The notes under the pieces were generated by a model. It saw nothing but the letters and a program-made list of their open reading frames with translations. It was not told where the DNA came from and did no database searches. Below are positions 45,151 to 54,626 of a DNA stretch of 64,000 nucleotides, piece by piece (positions within the stretch are counted from its first letter, which is position 1; each line of letters opens with the position of its first letter). Source of the DNA: JAGVJT01 sp964513205 (GTDB taxonomy: Bacteria; Pseudomonadota; Gammaproteobacteria; Legionellales; Legionellaceae); the NCBI GenBank assembly GCA_964513205.1, contig CAZELP010000003.1, forward strand, positions 1 through 64,000. Reading direction: 5' to 3'. Made by a program: the position numbers and the translations under genes.

Positions 45151-45972
45151 TCAACTCCCTAACCCTGGTCGACGAGGCGTGAGCGGCTCAGGTTCTGGGG
45201 CTTTTTCCCCTCTAGGCCCCATTGGTCCCTTTGTGAAAGATACGCCCATGGTTCGCGCAAAAGCTTTAATGCCAAACTCTGGATCTTCTTTCATTTTTTT
45301 AAATATTTCAGGCGTTAGGAAATGCTCTTTTCCATCTTCTTTTTGGGTGAAGTAACGACCGTCTTCTTTTCTATCGTATCCATGTAACACAAGAAAAGCC
45401 GTGACCATCATAGAGTTTGCTTTTCCTACCGAATCAATCGCATCTTGCGGTGTTCCCGCCGTAAAAAATTTGCTGTCAAGAGGATTAAACGTCAATTTTC
45501 CTGCAGGATCACAAACGATGGTATCCAGAACCCCTTCGTGCAATTCAACTTCAGAGATTTTGCTGTCTCCCATTAATAAAAATAGAGCATTCTCAACAGA
45601 ACCCATTGCATCTAAAAGACGTTCATGTGGACGAAAAACAGCGGCTAAAAAATAACTCAATTTGACAAACATGAAGGCTAACTCTTGATGAGCTGATTTG
45701 AAGTTATCATAAGTCTTACCACCCGGCTCAATGAAACGTTCAGAAAGCGCTTTAAGAGAGTCTTGTCTCGACGACTGATCTTCTGGATCGCCTTCATATA
45801 ATTTACGAATTTCCGACTCAATCTTCTCTGCTCGAGCCTTTCTAGCCTCGGCCTCGATTTCATCTTGTTGCGCTTTTTGCGTACGTTGATATGCTGCGAC
45901 TTGCTCTTTTGCTTCAGAAATCGCTTTCTCCAAAGCAGGATTTTTTGCTTCTTTATCATCGAAAACTGGCAT
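45151..45972 (-). CDS. Hypothetical coiled-coil protein
   Basis: A 273-residue protein. An N-terminal charged coiled coil (about 8-75, rich in Ala, Lys, Glu and Gln) precedes a mixed middle domain and a C-terminal tail rich in Pro and Glu (EKAPEPEPLTPRRPGLGS). No membrane segment or signal peptide, and no family recognised. The ATG at 45972 has AGGAG eight bases upstream and overrides an in-frame upstream codon. It lies three bases before tsaD and overlaps nothing. The charged coiled coil and disordered tail are compatible with a secreted effector, but that is only a suggestion. Confidence 0.6.
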   Translation of the reverse strand: MPVFDDKEAKNPALEKAISEAKEQVAAYQRTQKAQQDEIEAEARKARAEKIESEIRKLYEGDPEDQSSRQDSLKALSERFIEPGGKTYDNFKSAHQELAFMFVKLSYFLAAVFRPHERLLDAMGSVENALFLLMGDSKISEVELHEGVLDTIVCDPAGKLTFNPLDSKFFTAGTPQDAIDSVGKANSMMVTAFLVLHGYDRKEDGRYFTQKEDGKEHFLTPEIFKKMKEDPEFGIKAFARTMGVSFTKGPMGPRGEKAPEPEPLTPRRPGLGS

Positions 45973-45983
45973 AATGATTACTC

Positions 45984-46703
45984 CTAACAAAATTCAACAC
46001 AATGAAACGCCTTGAACTCATTATAACACAAAACCATTGGCGTTTCTTCCCAATCGCTGAGCACAATCTGTTCAAAAAGGAACTGTTTATACCGATGTTG
46101 CAAACGAATGGGGCGATGTGTATGGCCATGAACGATAAAATCAGCACGAAAAGACATCGCATCTGCAATCAGAGCATCTGCAACAGTCTCCATTTTCTCA
46201 CTGGGAAGACGACGAGACTGGCTAGATAAACGGACCTTCGCGACAATACGCAAACGCCACGACCGAGGAAGACTTAAAAAAACGCGTTGAAAAATCGCAT
46301 TTCGAGTGAGTCGACGAAACCATTGATGCAATTTGTCGCGAGTACAATAGCCATCACCATGGGCCAAAAGCACACGATGCTCCCCCATCATCACCAACTT
46401 GGGTTCATCTATCAACGTCATTGACGCCTCTTTGGCAAAATGTGAGCCAACTAAAAAATCACGATTACCTGCCATCCAGTAAACAGGAATTCCATGCACA
46501 GCAAACTCACGCAAGCGCTTTGCAATCGCAATGCCCCAATCATCAAGTGTATCGTCACCGGCCCATGCATGGAAAAAATCTCCTAGGATATAAACCGTAC
46601 GAGTATGGGAAAGCGCCCAAGTGACCCAACGCTCAAAGCGTGCGGTTAACTCAGGACGCAACGGATGCAAATGTAAATCTGAAATAAAGACCGCATCATT
46701 CAT
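45984..46703 (-). CDS. lpxH: UDP-2,3-diacylglucosamine diphosphatase
   Basis: A 239-residue peripheral-membrane metallophosphoesterase of lipid A synthesis, making lipid X. It has FISDLHLHP, LGDFFHAWAGDD, GNRDFLVG, LAHGDGYCTRD and HGHTHRP, all metal-binding motifs. It starts within the last four bases of minC, so translation is coupled. Confidence 0.95.
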   Translation of the reverse strand: MNDAVFISDLHLHPLRPELTARFERWVTWALSHTRTVYILGDFFHAWAGDDTLDDWGIAIAKRLREFAVHGIPVYWMAGNRDFLVGSHFAKEASMTLIDEPKLVMMGEHRVLLAHGDGYCTRDKLHQWFRRLTRNAIFQRVFLSLPRSWRLRIVAKVRLSSQSRRLPSEKMETVADALIADAMSFRADFIVHGHTHRPIRLQHRYKQFLFEQIVLSDWEETPMVLCYNEFKAFHCVEFC

Positions 46704-47410
46704 AAAGGATCAATTTTTATCTGTTCGTCTTGTAGATAAATTTGACAAGGAGAAGCAATCGGATGAAGCGACTCTCGCACCAAATAAAATCCTGCAATCG
46801 AGACAAGCTCCGCATCAAGAGATTGGCAAAAAATTCGAACGTCACGGGCACCACCAATGCCTGCAAGTGCTTTTCCACGTAACGCGCCGTAAACATGAAT
46901 ATTTCCTTCCGATAAAACTTCAGCACCATGGCTCACGGAAGAGGTAATGATCAAATCTCCACCTTTGCTGACAATTTGCTGCCCGGAGCGGATTGGTCCG
47001 TTGACTCGCTTAGATTTTACCGAAGTTAACTGTTGTTGAGGAGACACATCTGGCTCAAAAGCAGTTTCAAGCGCCTTGTCTTGTGTTGCAGAAGCGTTTA
47101 AAACAGCCAGTCCTAAAGCTCTTGCACAGGTCTGTAAAAAAGCATTTCCACCTTGCACTGCAATGGGTAAAACATCTTGTTCACGCATCGCTTGATAAAG
47201 CGATGACAAATCAAGAGCATCACTGTCAATATGCGTGCAATCCAATACAATGGGCGTCTGCTCAAACAATTTTGGTGCTTTTGATATCACATCGGACAAT
47301 TGTCTTACAATAGACTCTACTCGTACCTCTTGCAACTGCAACACAGTAAACGTGAATAAACGGCCTTTTAGCTTAAATGCCTGTGTTTTCAATACATTAT
47401 CAACTGTCAT
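46700..47410 (-). CDS. minC: Septum site-determining protein MinC
   Basis: A 236-residue FtsZ inhibitor. The N-terminal domain (about 5-105) and the C-terminal beta-helix (about 130-232, GPIRSGQQIVSKGGDLIITSSV, GAEVLSEGNIHVYGALRGKALAG) both match MinC. GGAGG lies four bases before the ATG. minD and minE, normally the next genes, are not present: lpxH follows with a four-base overlap. MinD and MinE must be encoded elsewhere. Confidence 0.95.
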   Translation of the reverse strand: MTVDNVLKTQAFKLKGRLFTFTVLQLQEVRVESIVRQLSDVISKAPKLFEQTPIVLDCTHIDSDALDLSSLYQAMREQDVLPIAVQGGNAFLQTCARALGLAVLNASATQDKALETAFEPDVSPQQQLTSVKSKRVNGPIRSGQQIVSKGGDLIITSSVSHGAEVLSEGNIHVYGALRGKALAGIGGARDVRIFCQSLDAELVSIAGFYLVRESLHPIASPCQIYLQDEQIKIDPL

Positions 47411-47487
47411 CTTGCCTCCTAGTCCTACCCCCTAGAATTATTTTTGTTTATACTAGCATGCACAAACCCGTAACAGAAGGTCAACAC

Positions 47488-49140
47488 GTGGATAAACTGT
47501 GGCTTAGTCACTATCAAGAAGGCGTTCCCTATGAGATTAATCTCGATCAATATCGATCGTTGGTTCATCTTTTCGAGGAATCTTGTCGATTACATGAAGC
47601 AAAAGTCGCTTATACAAACTTTGATGTTTCAATTACCTATGGCGAACTTGAGCATTATAGTCGTCTTTTTGCCATTTACTTGCAGCGTTTGGGCCTTAAG
47701 AAAGGCGATCGAGTTGCAATTATGTTGCCAAATCTCTTGCAGTATCCGATCGCATTGTTTGGTATTCTACGCGCAGGATGTATTGTCGTAAATACCAATC
47801 CGCTGTATACCTGTGATGAAGTGGTTCACCAGCTTTCGGACTGTGCCGCAACCGCCTTGATCGTATTGGCTAATTTTGCAAAAACTGCGGAAAAAGCACT
47901 TCCTCAACTGCCTCATTTGAAACATGTGATTTTGACTGAAATAGGCGATGTTTTTCCGCTACACAAACGTTGGTTGGTCAATGCCGTTGTCAAATACATC
48001 AAACGTCTTGTCCCTGCTTACAAGATACCGAAAGCCATTTCTTTTCGCGACACGTTAAAACCCACGCAAATGCCGTTGATACAAGAGATTGTATCAAGCG
48101 AAGACATTGCCTTTATTCAATACACGGGAGGCACTACTGGCGTAGCAAAAGGTGCCATGCTTTCTCACCAAAATCTTGTTGCCAATGTTCTGCAAGCCTC
48201 TGCATGGATCACCCCCCTTGATGTCAACACAAACGATAAAATAGTCACGGCACTCCCGCTCTATCATATTTTTTCGTTAACAGCGAATTGCCTCACATTC
48301 TTAAAATTTGGGGCAGAAAATATTTTGATTACCAATCCGCGCGATCTGATTCAATTTATTAAGCAAATTCGTTATCGAAAAATTACAGCCATTACCGGCG
48401 TCAATACTCTTTTTAATGCCTTATTGAACCATCCGCAATTTGAAGACATCGATTTCTCGAGACTCAAACTGTCTTTATCTGGAGGAATGGCACTTCAAAA
48501 AAGTGTGGCTCGTGCCTGGAGAGAAAAGACCCAATCTCCTATTTTAGAAGCATATGGTCTCACAGAAACAAGCCCAGCCGTCACGATCAATCCCATGTAT
48601 CTGAAAGAGTACAACGGCAGCATTGGCTTCCCTTTGCCGTCAACAGAAATTTCTATACGAGATGACAATGGATTTGAAGTTCCCTTAGGTGAAGCAGGTG
48701 AACTTTGCATCCGAGGACCACAAGTGATGTCAGGCTACTGGCAACGTCAAGATGAAACCGATCTTGTATTTTGGAAGGATGGTTTTTTGAAAACAGGAGA
48801 CATCGCCCGGGTCGACGATCAAGGCTATGTTTATTTGGTTGATAGAAAAAAAGACATGATCTTGGTCTCTGGATTCAATGTTTATCCCAACGAAGTTGAA
48901 CAAGTCATTAGCATGATTCCAGGCGTACTTGAAGTTGGCGTTGTAGGCGTGCATGAAGGCGATGTCGATGAAAAAGTAAAAGCATGTATTGTAAAACGAG
49001 ATCCCGATCTCACAGAAACGCAGATCATTGCCCATTGTCGCAAACATTTAGCTGCCTATAAAGTGCCTAAAATTATTGCATTTTATGATGAGTTACCCAA
49101 AACAAACGTAGGAAAGATCCTACGTCGTGAGTTGAAATAA
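47488..49140 (+). CDS. fadD: Long-chain fatty acid-CoA ligase FadD
   Basis: A 550-residue ANL-family enzyme activating fatty acids to acyl-CoA. It has the P-loop YTGGTTGVAKGAML, EAYGLTETSPA, and the hinge-region GDIARVDDQGYVYLVDRKKDMI. The GTG at 47488 is chosen: AGAAGG lies seven bases upstream, and the product then begins at the position of the E. coli start (VDKLWLSHY against MKKVWLNRY). An ATG at 47458 falls at the expected transcription start of a TATACT -10 at 47449-47454 and is less likely. Confidence 0.93.
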   Translation: MDKLWLSHYQEGVPYEINLDQYRSLVHLFEESCRLHEAKVAYTNFDVSITYGELEHYSRLFAIYLQRLGLKKGDRVAIMLPNLLQYPIALFGILRAGCIVVNTNPLYTCDEVVHQLSDCAATALIVLANFAKTAEKALPQLPHLKHVILTEIGDVFPLHKRWLVNAVVKYIKRLVPAYKIPKAISFRDTLKPTQMPLIQEIVSSEDIAFIQYTGGTTGVAKGAMLSHQNLVANVLQASAWITPLDVNTNDKIVTALPLYHIFSLTANCLTFLKFGAENILITNPRDLIQFIKQIRYRKITAITGVNTLFNALLNHPQFEDIDFSRLKLSLSGGMALQKSVARAWREKTQSPILEAYGLTETSPAVTINPMYLKEYNGSIGFPLPSTEISIRDDNGFEVPLGEAGELCIRGPQVMSGYWQRQDETDLVFWKDGFLKTGDIARVDDQGYVYLVDRKKDMILVSGFNVYPNEVEQVISMIPGVLEVGVVGVHEGDVDEKVKACIVKRDPDLTETQIIAHCRKHLAAYKVPKIIAFYDELPKTNVGKILRRELK

Positions 49141-49956
49141 ATGATGTCCATTATATTCTTGATGTTAATTTTGGGTGGACTTTTTTCTGGGCTAACCGCG
49201 GGTTTATTTGGTGTGGGTGGAGGCAGTTTTTTAATCCCTCTCTTTCTTTATTTGTTGCCCAAATTGGGAACATCCTCCGCACACGTCATGCATCAAGCGG
49301 TCGCAACCTCACTGGCCATCATTATTCCGAGTACATTAGCTGCTTCAATTGAACAATATAAACTTGGGCACATCGAGATGAACACCCTAAAAGGCTGGAT
49401 TCCTCCAGTTTTTGTGGGATTATGCGTTGCAAGCTTTACCTTTCATCGTATGTCATCTAAATCGCTTCAGATTGTATTTATTGTTTATCTAGTTGCGTGT
49501 GCCGGTTATATGCTTGTGCACAAAAAAAACACGTCAGGTGAACACATTCGAACCATTTCCAAAATGGCATATTGGATTGGAGGTGTTCTTGTTGGCGTTT
49601 TTTCAGTTTTATTGGGAATAGGTGGTGGCACCATGACAACTCCTTATTTTACCTGGTACCGATACCCGCTGAAGAAAGCGATTGCCATCTCTTCTGTTAC
49701 TGGCGTTTTCATCGGTTTACTTGGAACATTTTCAATGATCATAGCAGGCTCAAAACAATCGGGTCTTGCGCCTTATTCATTTGGATATGTCAATCTTTTG
49801 GCTACTTTTCTTATTACACCTTTTTGTCTTTTTTCGGCTCAAATGGGTGCCAAAATAGGAAATAAAATCTCGAGTAAAACACTCAATCTGATGTACATTG
49901 GCTTCCTTCTTACCATGGCATTTCTTGTGCTGCTTCATGTGATAGAGCCGTCATGA
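49141..49956 (+). CDS. TauE/SafE-family permease
   Basis: A 271-residue inner-membrane protein with about eight helices, GLTAGLFGVGGGSFLIPLFLY at the start and GVFSVLLGIGGGTMTTPYFTW in the second half: the inverted repeat typical of the TauE/SafE/DUF81 family of sulfonate or organic-anion transporters. Substrate unknown. It starts at the base after the fadD stop and overlaps the next gene by four bases. Confidence 0.88.
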   Translation: MMSIIFLMLILGGLFSGLTAGLFGVGGGSFLIPLFLYLLPKLGTSSAHVMHQAVATSLAIIIPSTLAASIEQYKLGHIEMNTLKGWIPPVFVGLCVASFTFHRMSSKSLQIVFIVYLVACAGYMLVHKKNTSGEHIRTISKMAYWIGGVLVGVFSVLLGIGGGTMTTPYFTWYRYPLKKAIAISSVTGVFIGLLGTFSMIIAGSKQSGLAPYSFGYVNLLATFLITPFCLFSAQMGAKIGNKISSKTLNLMYIGFLLTMAFLVLLHVIEPS

Positions 49957-52900
49957 TACTGATTGATGAAAAAGCTCGGCTTGAAGCCACTGACCCCACA
50001 TTATCTTGCTTACTTCAAGCACCAGCAGGTTCAGGAAAAACCGAGGTCTTGACACAACGACTACTGCGCCTACTCAGTCGCGTTGAGGCGCCGGAACAAA
50101 TTATTGCACTCACTTTTACACGAAAAGCCGCCAGTGAAATGCGAGAACGCGTGCTTGCTGCACTGAGGAGTGCTCAAGCCAATGAGCCAGCACAAACGCC
50201 TCATCAACAAAAAACAAGACAATACGCATTAGAAGCTCTTGCACAAGATCAAAAACAACAATGGCAACTGCTGTCTTTGCCTCATCGATTGCGCATTACA
50301 ACCATCGATGCACTTTGTCAAAAACTCACTTCGGCCATGCCGTTATTTGAACGCAACATCCCTTATGCCAAAGTCACAGACAAGCCAATTGGATTTTATC
50401 GTGAAGCAGCAAAAGCGTGCTTTGAACACGCATTAAACGAAAGTGCCTATCAATCTGCTTTGATGACATTGCTGGAACATTTTGATAATCGACAAGATCG
50501 AGTGATTCAAGTTCTAAGCGAGCAACTGCAAACACGAGAGCAATGGCTAAGAAAATTATTTTGCGCACAACAACAAAATAAAGAAGACTTTGAAAAAGCA
50601 ATTTTCCATATTGAAAAACACGAGATCCAACGATTCAAAGCAAGCGTCCCATCGCATCTTATCCCCAACATTGTCACTCTTGCTCAAACTGTTTCGCTCA
50701 TCGAGAACAACCCGACCTCACCTCGTTTTATGTTGACCACATTCCATCATTGGGATGATCTCAATCCCATGATGATTCAGGCTTTATCGGCTTTATTACT
50801 CACATCACAACTGACTTGGCGAAAAGGATTTGATCATCATGTCGGTTTAAAACGAGGCACTTGCGATGCAAAAATCTACGATCGCCTCAAAGAAGAGAGC
50901 AAAGCTTTATTGGCTGAATTGGCTGAATATCCAAAATGTTTAGACGCCCTTTTACGTGTTCGCCAACTACCCGCTCCTTTTTATCCTGATTTATCTTGGA
51001 GCACACTACAAGCATTATTTGCACTCCTACCTCTGTTAACCGCACATCTCGAATTAATTTGGCAAAAGTATAACTGTACAGATTTTACTGCAATATCGAC
51101 AGCAGCGCATCAAGCACTCAGTGTAGATGGGGTTCCCAGTGATCTGGCTCTTTACTTGGACAACGCCATTCATCATCTACTCATCGATGAGTTCCAAGAT
51201 ACATCGATTCAACAATTTGAACTCCTAAGCCAGTTGGTTGAGGGATTCGGGGAAGGCAAAACGATTTTTGTTGTTGGAGATCCGATGCAATCGATTTATC
51301 GCTTCAGGGGAGCGGAAGTTGGTTTGTTTTTACGCGCAAAATACCAAGGGATTGGTCCTGTTCAATTAAAATTTCTGCAACTCGAATGCAACTTTCGCTC
51401 AAACGCGACTCTTGTAGAATGGATCAACACTCATTTTCAAAGCATTTTTCCCCTAGACGATGATCTCGAATCAGGGGCTATCCGATTTTACCGCGCCCAG
51501 GCCGTACATTCGCCTCGAAATCATAGTTTTGTTTGTGCGCAACAAGCACCTGACAAAATTTCGGAAACCCAAGCCATATTGAACATATTGAACGAGGAGC
51601 AAGCCACCTATCCCGAAAGTACTGTTGCGATTCTTGTTCGCTCGAGAAATCAACTAGGTCCGCTTATTCAGGCATTACGAGAGGCCAATATCGCGTATCA
51701 AGGTGTTGATATTGACTGGCTTTCAGGATTACCTCATATCCAAGATGCATGGTCTTTGACTCAATGCTTGCTCACACCGGGTTCAAATTTAGCCTGGTCT
51801 TCTTTTTTACACAGCCCTTGGTGTGGTTTGTCTCTATGTGATCTGCTCGCTCTTGCTCAGATTGACGGCAGTATTTTTGAAAAATTATCTTTGGAAAAAA
51901 CATACGCAGATTTATCAACAGAAGGCCGAGATCGTGCCCGATTCTGCTATCAAACCATCCTGCATGCAATTGAGAATCGGCAACAAAAACCTCTTGCGCG
52001 ATGGGTTTTAGACACCTTGCATACACTTCATCTGTCATCGCATTTGACTACGCGAGAGCAGCTTGATTTACACGAGTACTTTAATCTGCTTGAGCAATAT
52101 GAAAAAGATGGTGTTTTAGAAAGTCTGTCCATATTTGAGCAAGCATTGGATACCTTGTACTCCAAACAAATGGAGACTGCACGTATTCAAATCATGACCA
52201 TTCATAAAGCAAAAGGGCTCGAGTTCGACTGTGTGATTCTACCTGGGCTTAGTGCTAAAACAACACAAACCAATCAACCGTTGTTGCGCTGGTTGTCTCT
52301 GCCTTCAGAACATGAAGATTTGGTTTTGGTCTCCCCTTTAAAATCAACACAAGAAGAGCATTCACCACTATACGATTACTTATCTAAATTAGAGAAAGAA
52401 AAAGAGCTTTACGAGCAACAACGCTTACTTTATGTCGCAGTGACACGTGCAAAAAATAGATTGTACCTCAGTGATTATCAAGAAGGATTTACCGCTCACA
52501 CCTTTAAAAAACTATTACACAACATTTGTTTTCAAAACAATATAAGCCCCCAAATTGAAACAGACAATAAAATGTCTCACATGAATACTCAGCTCTATTT
52601 AACACGTCTTCCTCACTCTTTTTATACCACACCGCCACAATTGACACGCACATTTAACCAACAAGCAAACTGGAAACTCGATCACAATGAAACTCGCTTC
52701 CTGGGAATTGCGACACATATTTTACTGCAATGGATTTGCACTTATCATCCGAAAAGTCCTGAAAATGTACCTTGGAATCTTGCCGTACAAACGCTAAAAC
52801 AAAACGGCATAAACAACATTGACTTCAGCATGACGGAAATCAAGTCTTACATTGAGCCTTTATTTCACAATCCCAAAGGTCAATGGTTAATTCAAGCACA

Positions 52901-53168
52901 TTTGCATGAACGAAATGAATATCCAATTTTAGTGAAAACACAAGGAACACTGCATACACGCATCATTGATAGGACATTTGAAGAAAACGGCATTCGTTGG
53001 ATTATTGACTTCAAAACGGGTCATCCATGCCCAGAGCATTACGAGCAAATCGAAGCCTATGCGCACCATCTTAGTCATCTTTATACAAACCCAATTCGTT
53101 GCGGATTATATTATTTGGCCACGGGCACATGGGTAGAACACTCCGTGTTTGTCCCTTCTGAAGTATAA
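49953..53168 (+). CDS. addA: AddA-like helicase-nuclease
   Basis: A 1071-residue UvrD/Rep-superfamily protein. It has Walker A APAGSGKTEVL (about 23-33), IALTFTRKAASEM, LLIDEFQDTSIQQ, DPMQSIYRFRGAEV, MTIHKAKGLEFDCVILPG and LYVAVTRAKNRLYL (helicase motifs), then a C-terminal PD-(D/E)XK nuclease domain with IIDFKTG (Asp1019, Lys1021). This is the AddA/RecB architecture. It would form AddAB with the Fe-S nuclease at 11073-13583, although the two genes are about 36 kb apart rather than adjacent. It overlaps the upstream permease gene by four bases. Confidence 0.9.
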   Translation: MILIDEKARLEATDPTLSCLLQAPAGSGKTEVLTQRLLRLLSRVEAPEQIIALTFTRKAASEMRERVLAALRSAQANEPAQTPHQQKTRQYALEALAQDQKQQWQLLSLPHRLRITTIDALCQKLTSAMPLFERNIPYAKVTDKPIGFYREAAKACFEHALNESAYQSALMTLLEHFDNRQDRVIQVLSEQLQTREQWLRKLFCAQQQNKEDFEKAIFHIEKHEIQRFKASVPSHLIPNIVTLAQTVSLIENNPTSPRFMLTTFHHWDDLNPMMIQALSALLLTSQLTWRKGFDHHVGLKRGTCDAKIYDRLKEESKALLAELAEYPKCLDALLRVRQLPAPFYPDLSWSTLQALFALLPLLTAHLELIWQKYNCTDFTAISTAAHQALSVDGVPSDLALYLDNAIHHLLIDEFQDTSIQQFELLSQLVEGFGEGKTIFVVGDPMQSIYRFRGAEVGLFLRAKYQGIGPVQLKFLQLECNFRSNATLVEWINTHFQSIFPLDDDLESGAIRFYRAQAVHSPRNHSFVCAQQAPDKISETQAILNILNEEQATYPESTVAILVRSRNQLGPLIQALREANIAYQGVDIDWLSGLPHIQDAWSLTQCLLTPGSNLAWSSFLHSPWCGLSLCDLLALAQIDGSIFEKLSLEKTYADLSTEGRDRARFCYQTILHAIENRQQKPLARWVLDTLHTLHLSSHLTTREQLDLHEYFNLLEQYEKDGVLESLSIFEQALDTLYSKQMETARIQIMTIHKAKGLEFDCVILPGLSAKTTQTNQPLLRWLSLPSEHEDLVLVSPLKSTQEEHSPLYDYLSKLEKEKELYEQQRLLYVAVTRAKNRLYLSDYQEGFTAHTFKKLLHNICFQNNISPQIETDNKMSHMNTQLYLTRLPHSFYTTPPQLTRTFNQQANWKLDHNETRFLGIATHILLQWICTYHPKSPENVPWNLAVQTLKQNGINNIDFSMTEIKSYIEPLFHNPKGQWLIQAHLHERNEYPILVKTQGTLHTRIIDRTFEENGIRWIIDFKTGHPCPEHYEQIEAYAHHLSHLYTNPIRCGLYYLATGTWVEHSVFVPSEV

Positions 53169-53239
53169 GGCTAAGAGAATTCGCCACAAATACACTCAAC
53201 CATGCTAAAATCTTGGCTTTGCGATATAGGAACTTCTTG

Positions 53240-54112
53240 ATGCTTCTCTCACAACGCGAACAATTTCAACATCTCAATATTCAAGCACATCGGACACAAC
53301 TTCCGGGTCTTTCATTAAAAGGCGTGAAAAATACCATTGCAATTGGTTCGGGTAAAGGGGGGGTTGGTAAATCGACATTAACCGTTAATTTAGCTGCAAG
53401 CCTTGCGGCTCTCGGAGCAAAAGTCGGCATTCTAGATGCCGATATTTACGGTCCTAGTATTCCAATCATGCTCGGAAAAAATAATCCTGTTGAGATTGTC
53501 GATAATCGTTATGTGCCGGTTCTATCTCACGGTATTCAAGCCATGTCTATCGGCTATCTGACTACAGAAGAAAATAGCACGTTAATTTGGCGAGGCCCGA
53601 TGCTTGCAAAAGCACTGATTCAAATGCTTGATATGACCGCTTGGGACAACTTAGATTACCTCTTTATCGACTTACCTCCGGGAACAGGTGATATTCAACT
53701 CAGTCTTGTACAGAAAATACCACTTTCGGGCGCTATTGTGGTCACGACACCGCAACAAGTTGCGACACATGATGCGAATAAAGCCTTAACTATGTTTGAA
53801 AAAACCAACATCCCAATTTTAGGATTGATTGAAAATATGTCTTACCATCAATGCGAAGCGTGCGGACATCATTCGGCGTTGTTTGGTGAAGGCGGAGCAG
53901 CGCGTTTAGCAGAAACCCATCACACAACGGTACTCGGTCAACTCGCTCTGCATGAAGCGATTCGTCTAAGCGGAGATGAAGGGAGCCCTGCCGCACTAGA
54001 TGAAAATGATCTAGGCCACGCACTCGTAGAAATAGCGCTTCGTGTCGCTTTTCGATTAAACGAGCAACCACTCAATTATAGCGATCGTTTTGGACCTATT
54101 GGCGTTGAATAA
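53240..54112 (+). CDS. mrp: Fe-S cluster carrier protein Mrp/ApbC
   Basis: A 290-residue P-loop ATPase. It has deviant Walker A GSGKGGVGKST, ILDADIYGPSIPIMLG, LFIDLPPGTGD, and the Fe-S-binding CXXC pair CEACGHHSALFGEGG. It transfers iron-sulfur clusters to apoproteins. The ATG at 53240 has AGGA about eight bases upstream; an in-frame TTG at 53213 is less likely. An extended -10 (TGCTAAAAT, ending 53210) lies before it. Confidence 0.92.
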   Translation: MLLSQREQFQHLNIQAHRTQLPGLSLKGVKNTIAIGSGKGGVGKSTLTVNLAASLAALGAKVGILDADIYGPSIPIMLGKNNPVEIVDNRYVPVLSHGIQAMSIGYLTTEENSTLIWRGPMLAKALIQMLDMTAWDNLDYLFIDLPPGTGDIQLSLVQKIPLSGAIVVTTPQQVATHDANKALTMFEKTNIPILGLIENMSYHQCEACGHHSALFGEGGAARLAETHHTTVLGQLALHEAIRLSGDEGSPAALDENDLGHALVEIALRVAFRLNEQPLNYSDRFGPIGVE

Positions 54113-54132
54113 CTCAGCGCCTGTCTTAGGGT

Positions 54133-54145
54133 TTGAGGTCCAATG
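54133..54145 (+). repeat. Left 13-bp inverted repeat flanking the higBA/IS6 insert
   Basis: TTGAGGTCCAATG here is the exact reverse complement of CATTGGACCTCAA at 55013-55025. Similarity extends outward by a few bases (GGGT against GGGC). Confidence 0.75.
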
Positions 54146-54154
54146 ATGTCGGAT

Positions 54155-54327
54155 GGCTCCGTTGCAAATAATGTCAAAAATGACAAATCATGAATTTCGG
54201 ACATACTTCAGCTATATAAGCCAAATTGCTCATTGATAAATGAAACTTCTGTTCGAGTACCGTACATCCACATTTTAAATTGTCCTTTTTTGAACATGCG
54301 CATGGCTTCAAATCCTTTTAACGGGTC
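54155..54327 (-). mobile_element. IS6-family element remnant, 3' end
   Basis: On the minus strand, directly after the higA stop codon, the frame reads GFEAMRMFKKGQF, then KMWMYGTRTEVSF, then INEQFGLYS and stops at 54208. This is the C-terminus of an IS6-family DDE transposase. The terminal repeat GGCTCCGTTGCAAATA at 54155-54170 matches the IS6-family consensus (GGCTCTGTTGCAAA-like). The rest of the transposase is gone and higBA occupies its place, so the element was truncated by or together with the toxin-antitoxin insertion. Confidence 0.8.
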
Positions 54328-54615
54328 TTAAGCCGCGTGATTCACAAGACATTTCACTTTAAGTTGGCTGCGATTTTTTTCTGCAAGCCATAAGTCATAT
54401 TTAGCTTGTTGATTTATCCAACTTTCTGCAGATGTCTTAAATGCAATACTCAACCTGATCGCCATTTCAGGACTAATGCGAGAATGACCATTTAATAACT
54501 CAGAAAGCGTTTTCCGAGTAACACCTAATGCTTTTGCAGCTTCTGTGACAGTTAATTCCAAAGGCTCTATACATAACTCACGTATAACCTCACCTGGATG
54601 CGCTGGATTAAACAT
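54328..54615 (-). CDS. higA: Antitoxin HigA
   Basis: A 95-residue DNA-binding antitoxin. It opens MFNPAHPGEVIRELCI, then has a helix-turn-helix (TEAAKALGVTRKTLSELLNGHSRIS) and MAIRLSIAFKTSAESWINQQ: the HigA/VapI family. It neutralises the toxin encoded just upstream and represses the shared promoter. It lies 11 bases after higB; toxin first is the usual HigBA order. Its stop codon abuts the IS6 remnant. Confidence 0.93.
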   Translation of the reverse strand: MFNPAHPGEVIRELCIEPLELTVTEAAKALGVTRKTLSELLNGHSRISPEMAIRLSIAFKTSAESWINQQAKYDLWLAEKNRSQLKVKCLVNHAA

Positions 54616-54626
54616 TTTTAACCTCC

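Noticed and set aside
54172..54185. TGTCAaaaaTGACA hairpin as a terminator for mrp
   Set aside because: Only five AT-rich pairs; it lies inside the IS6 end and is not followed by a T run.
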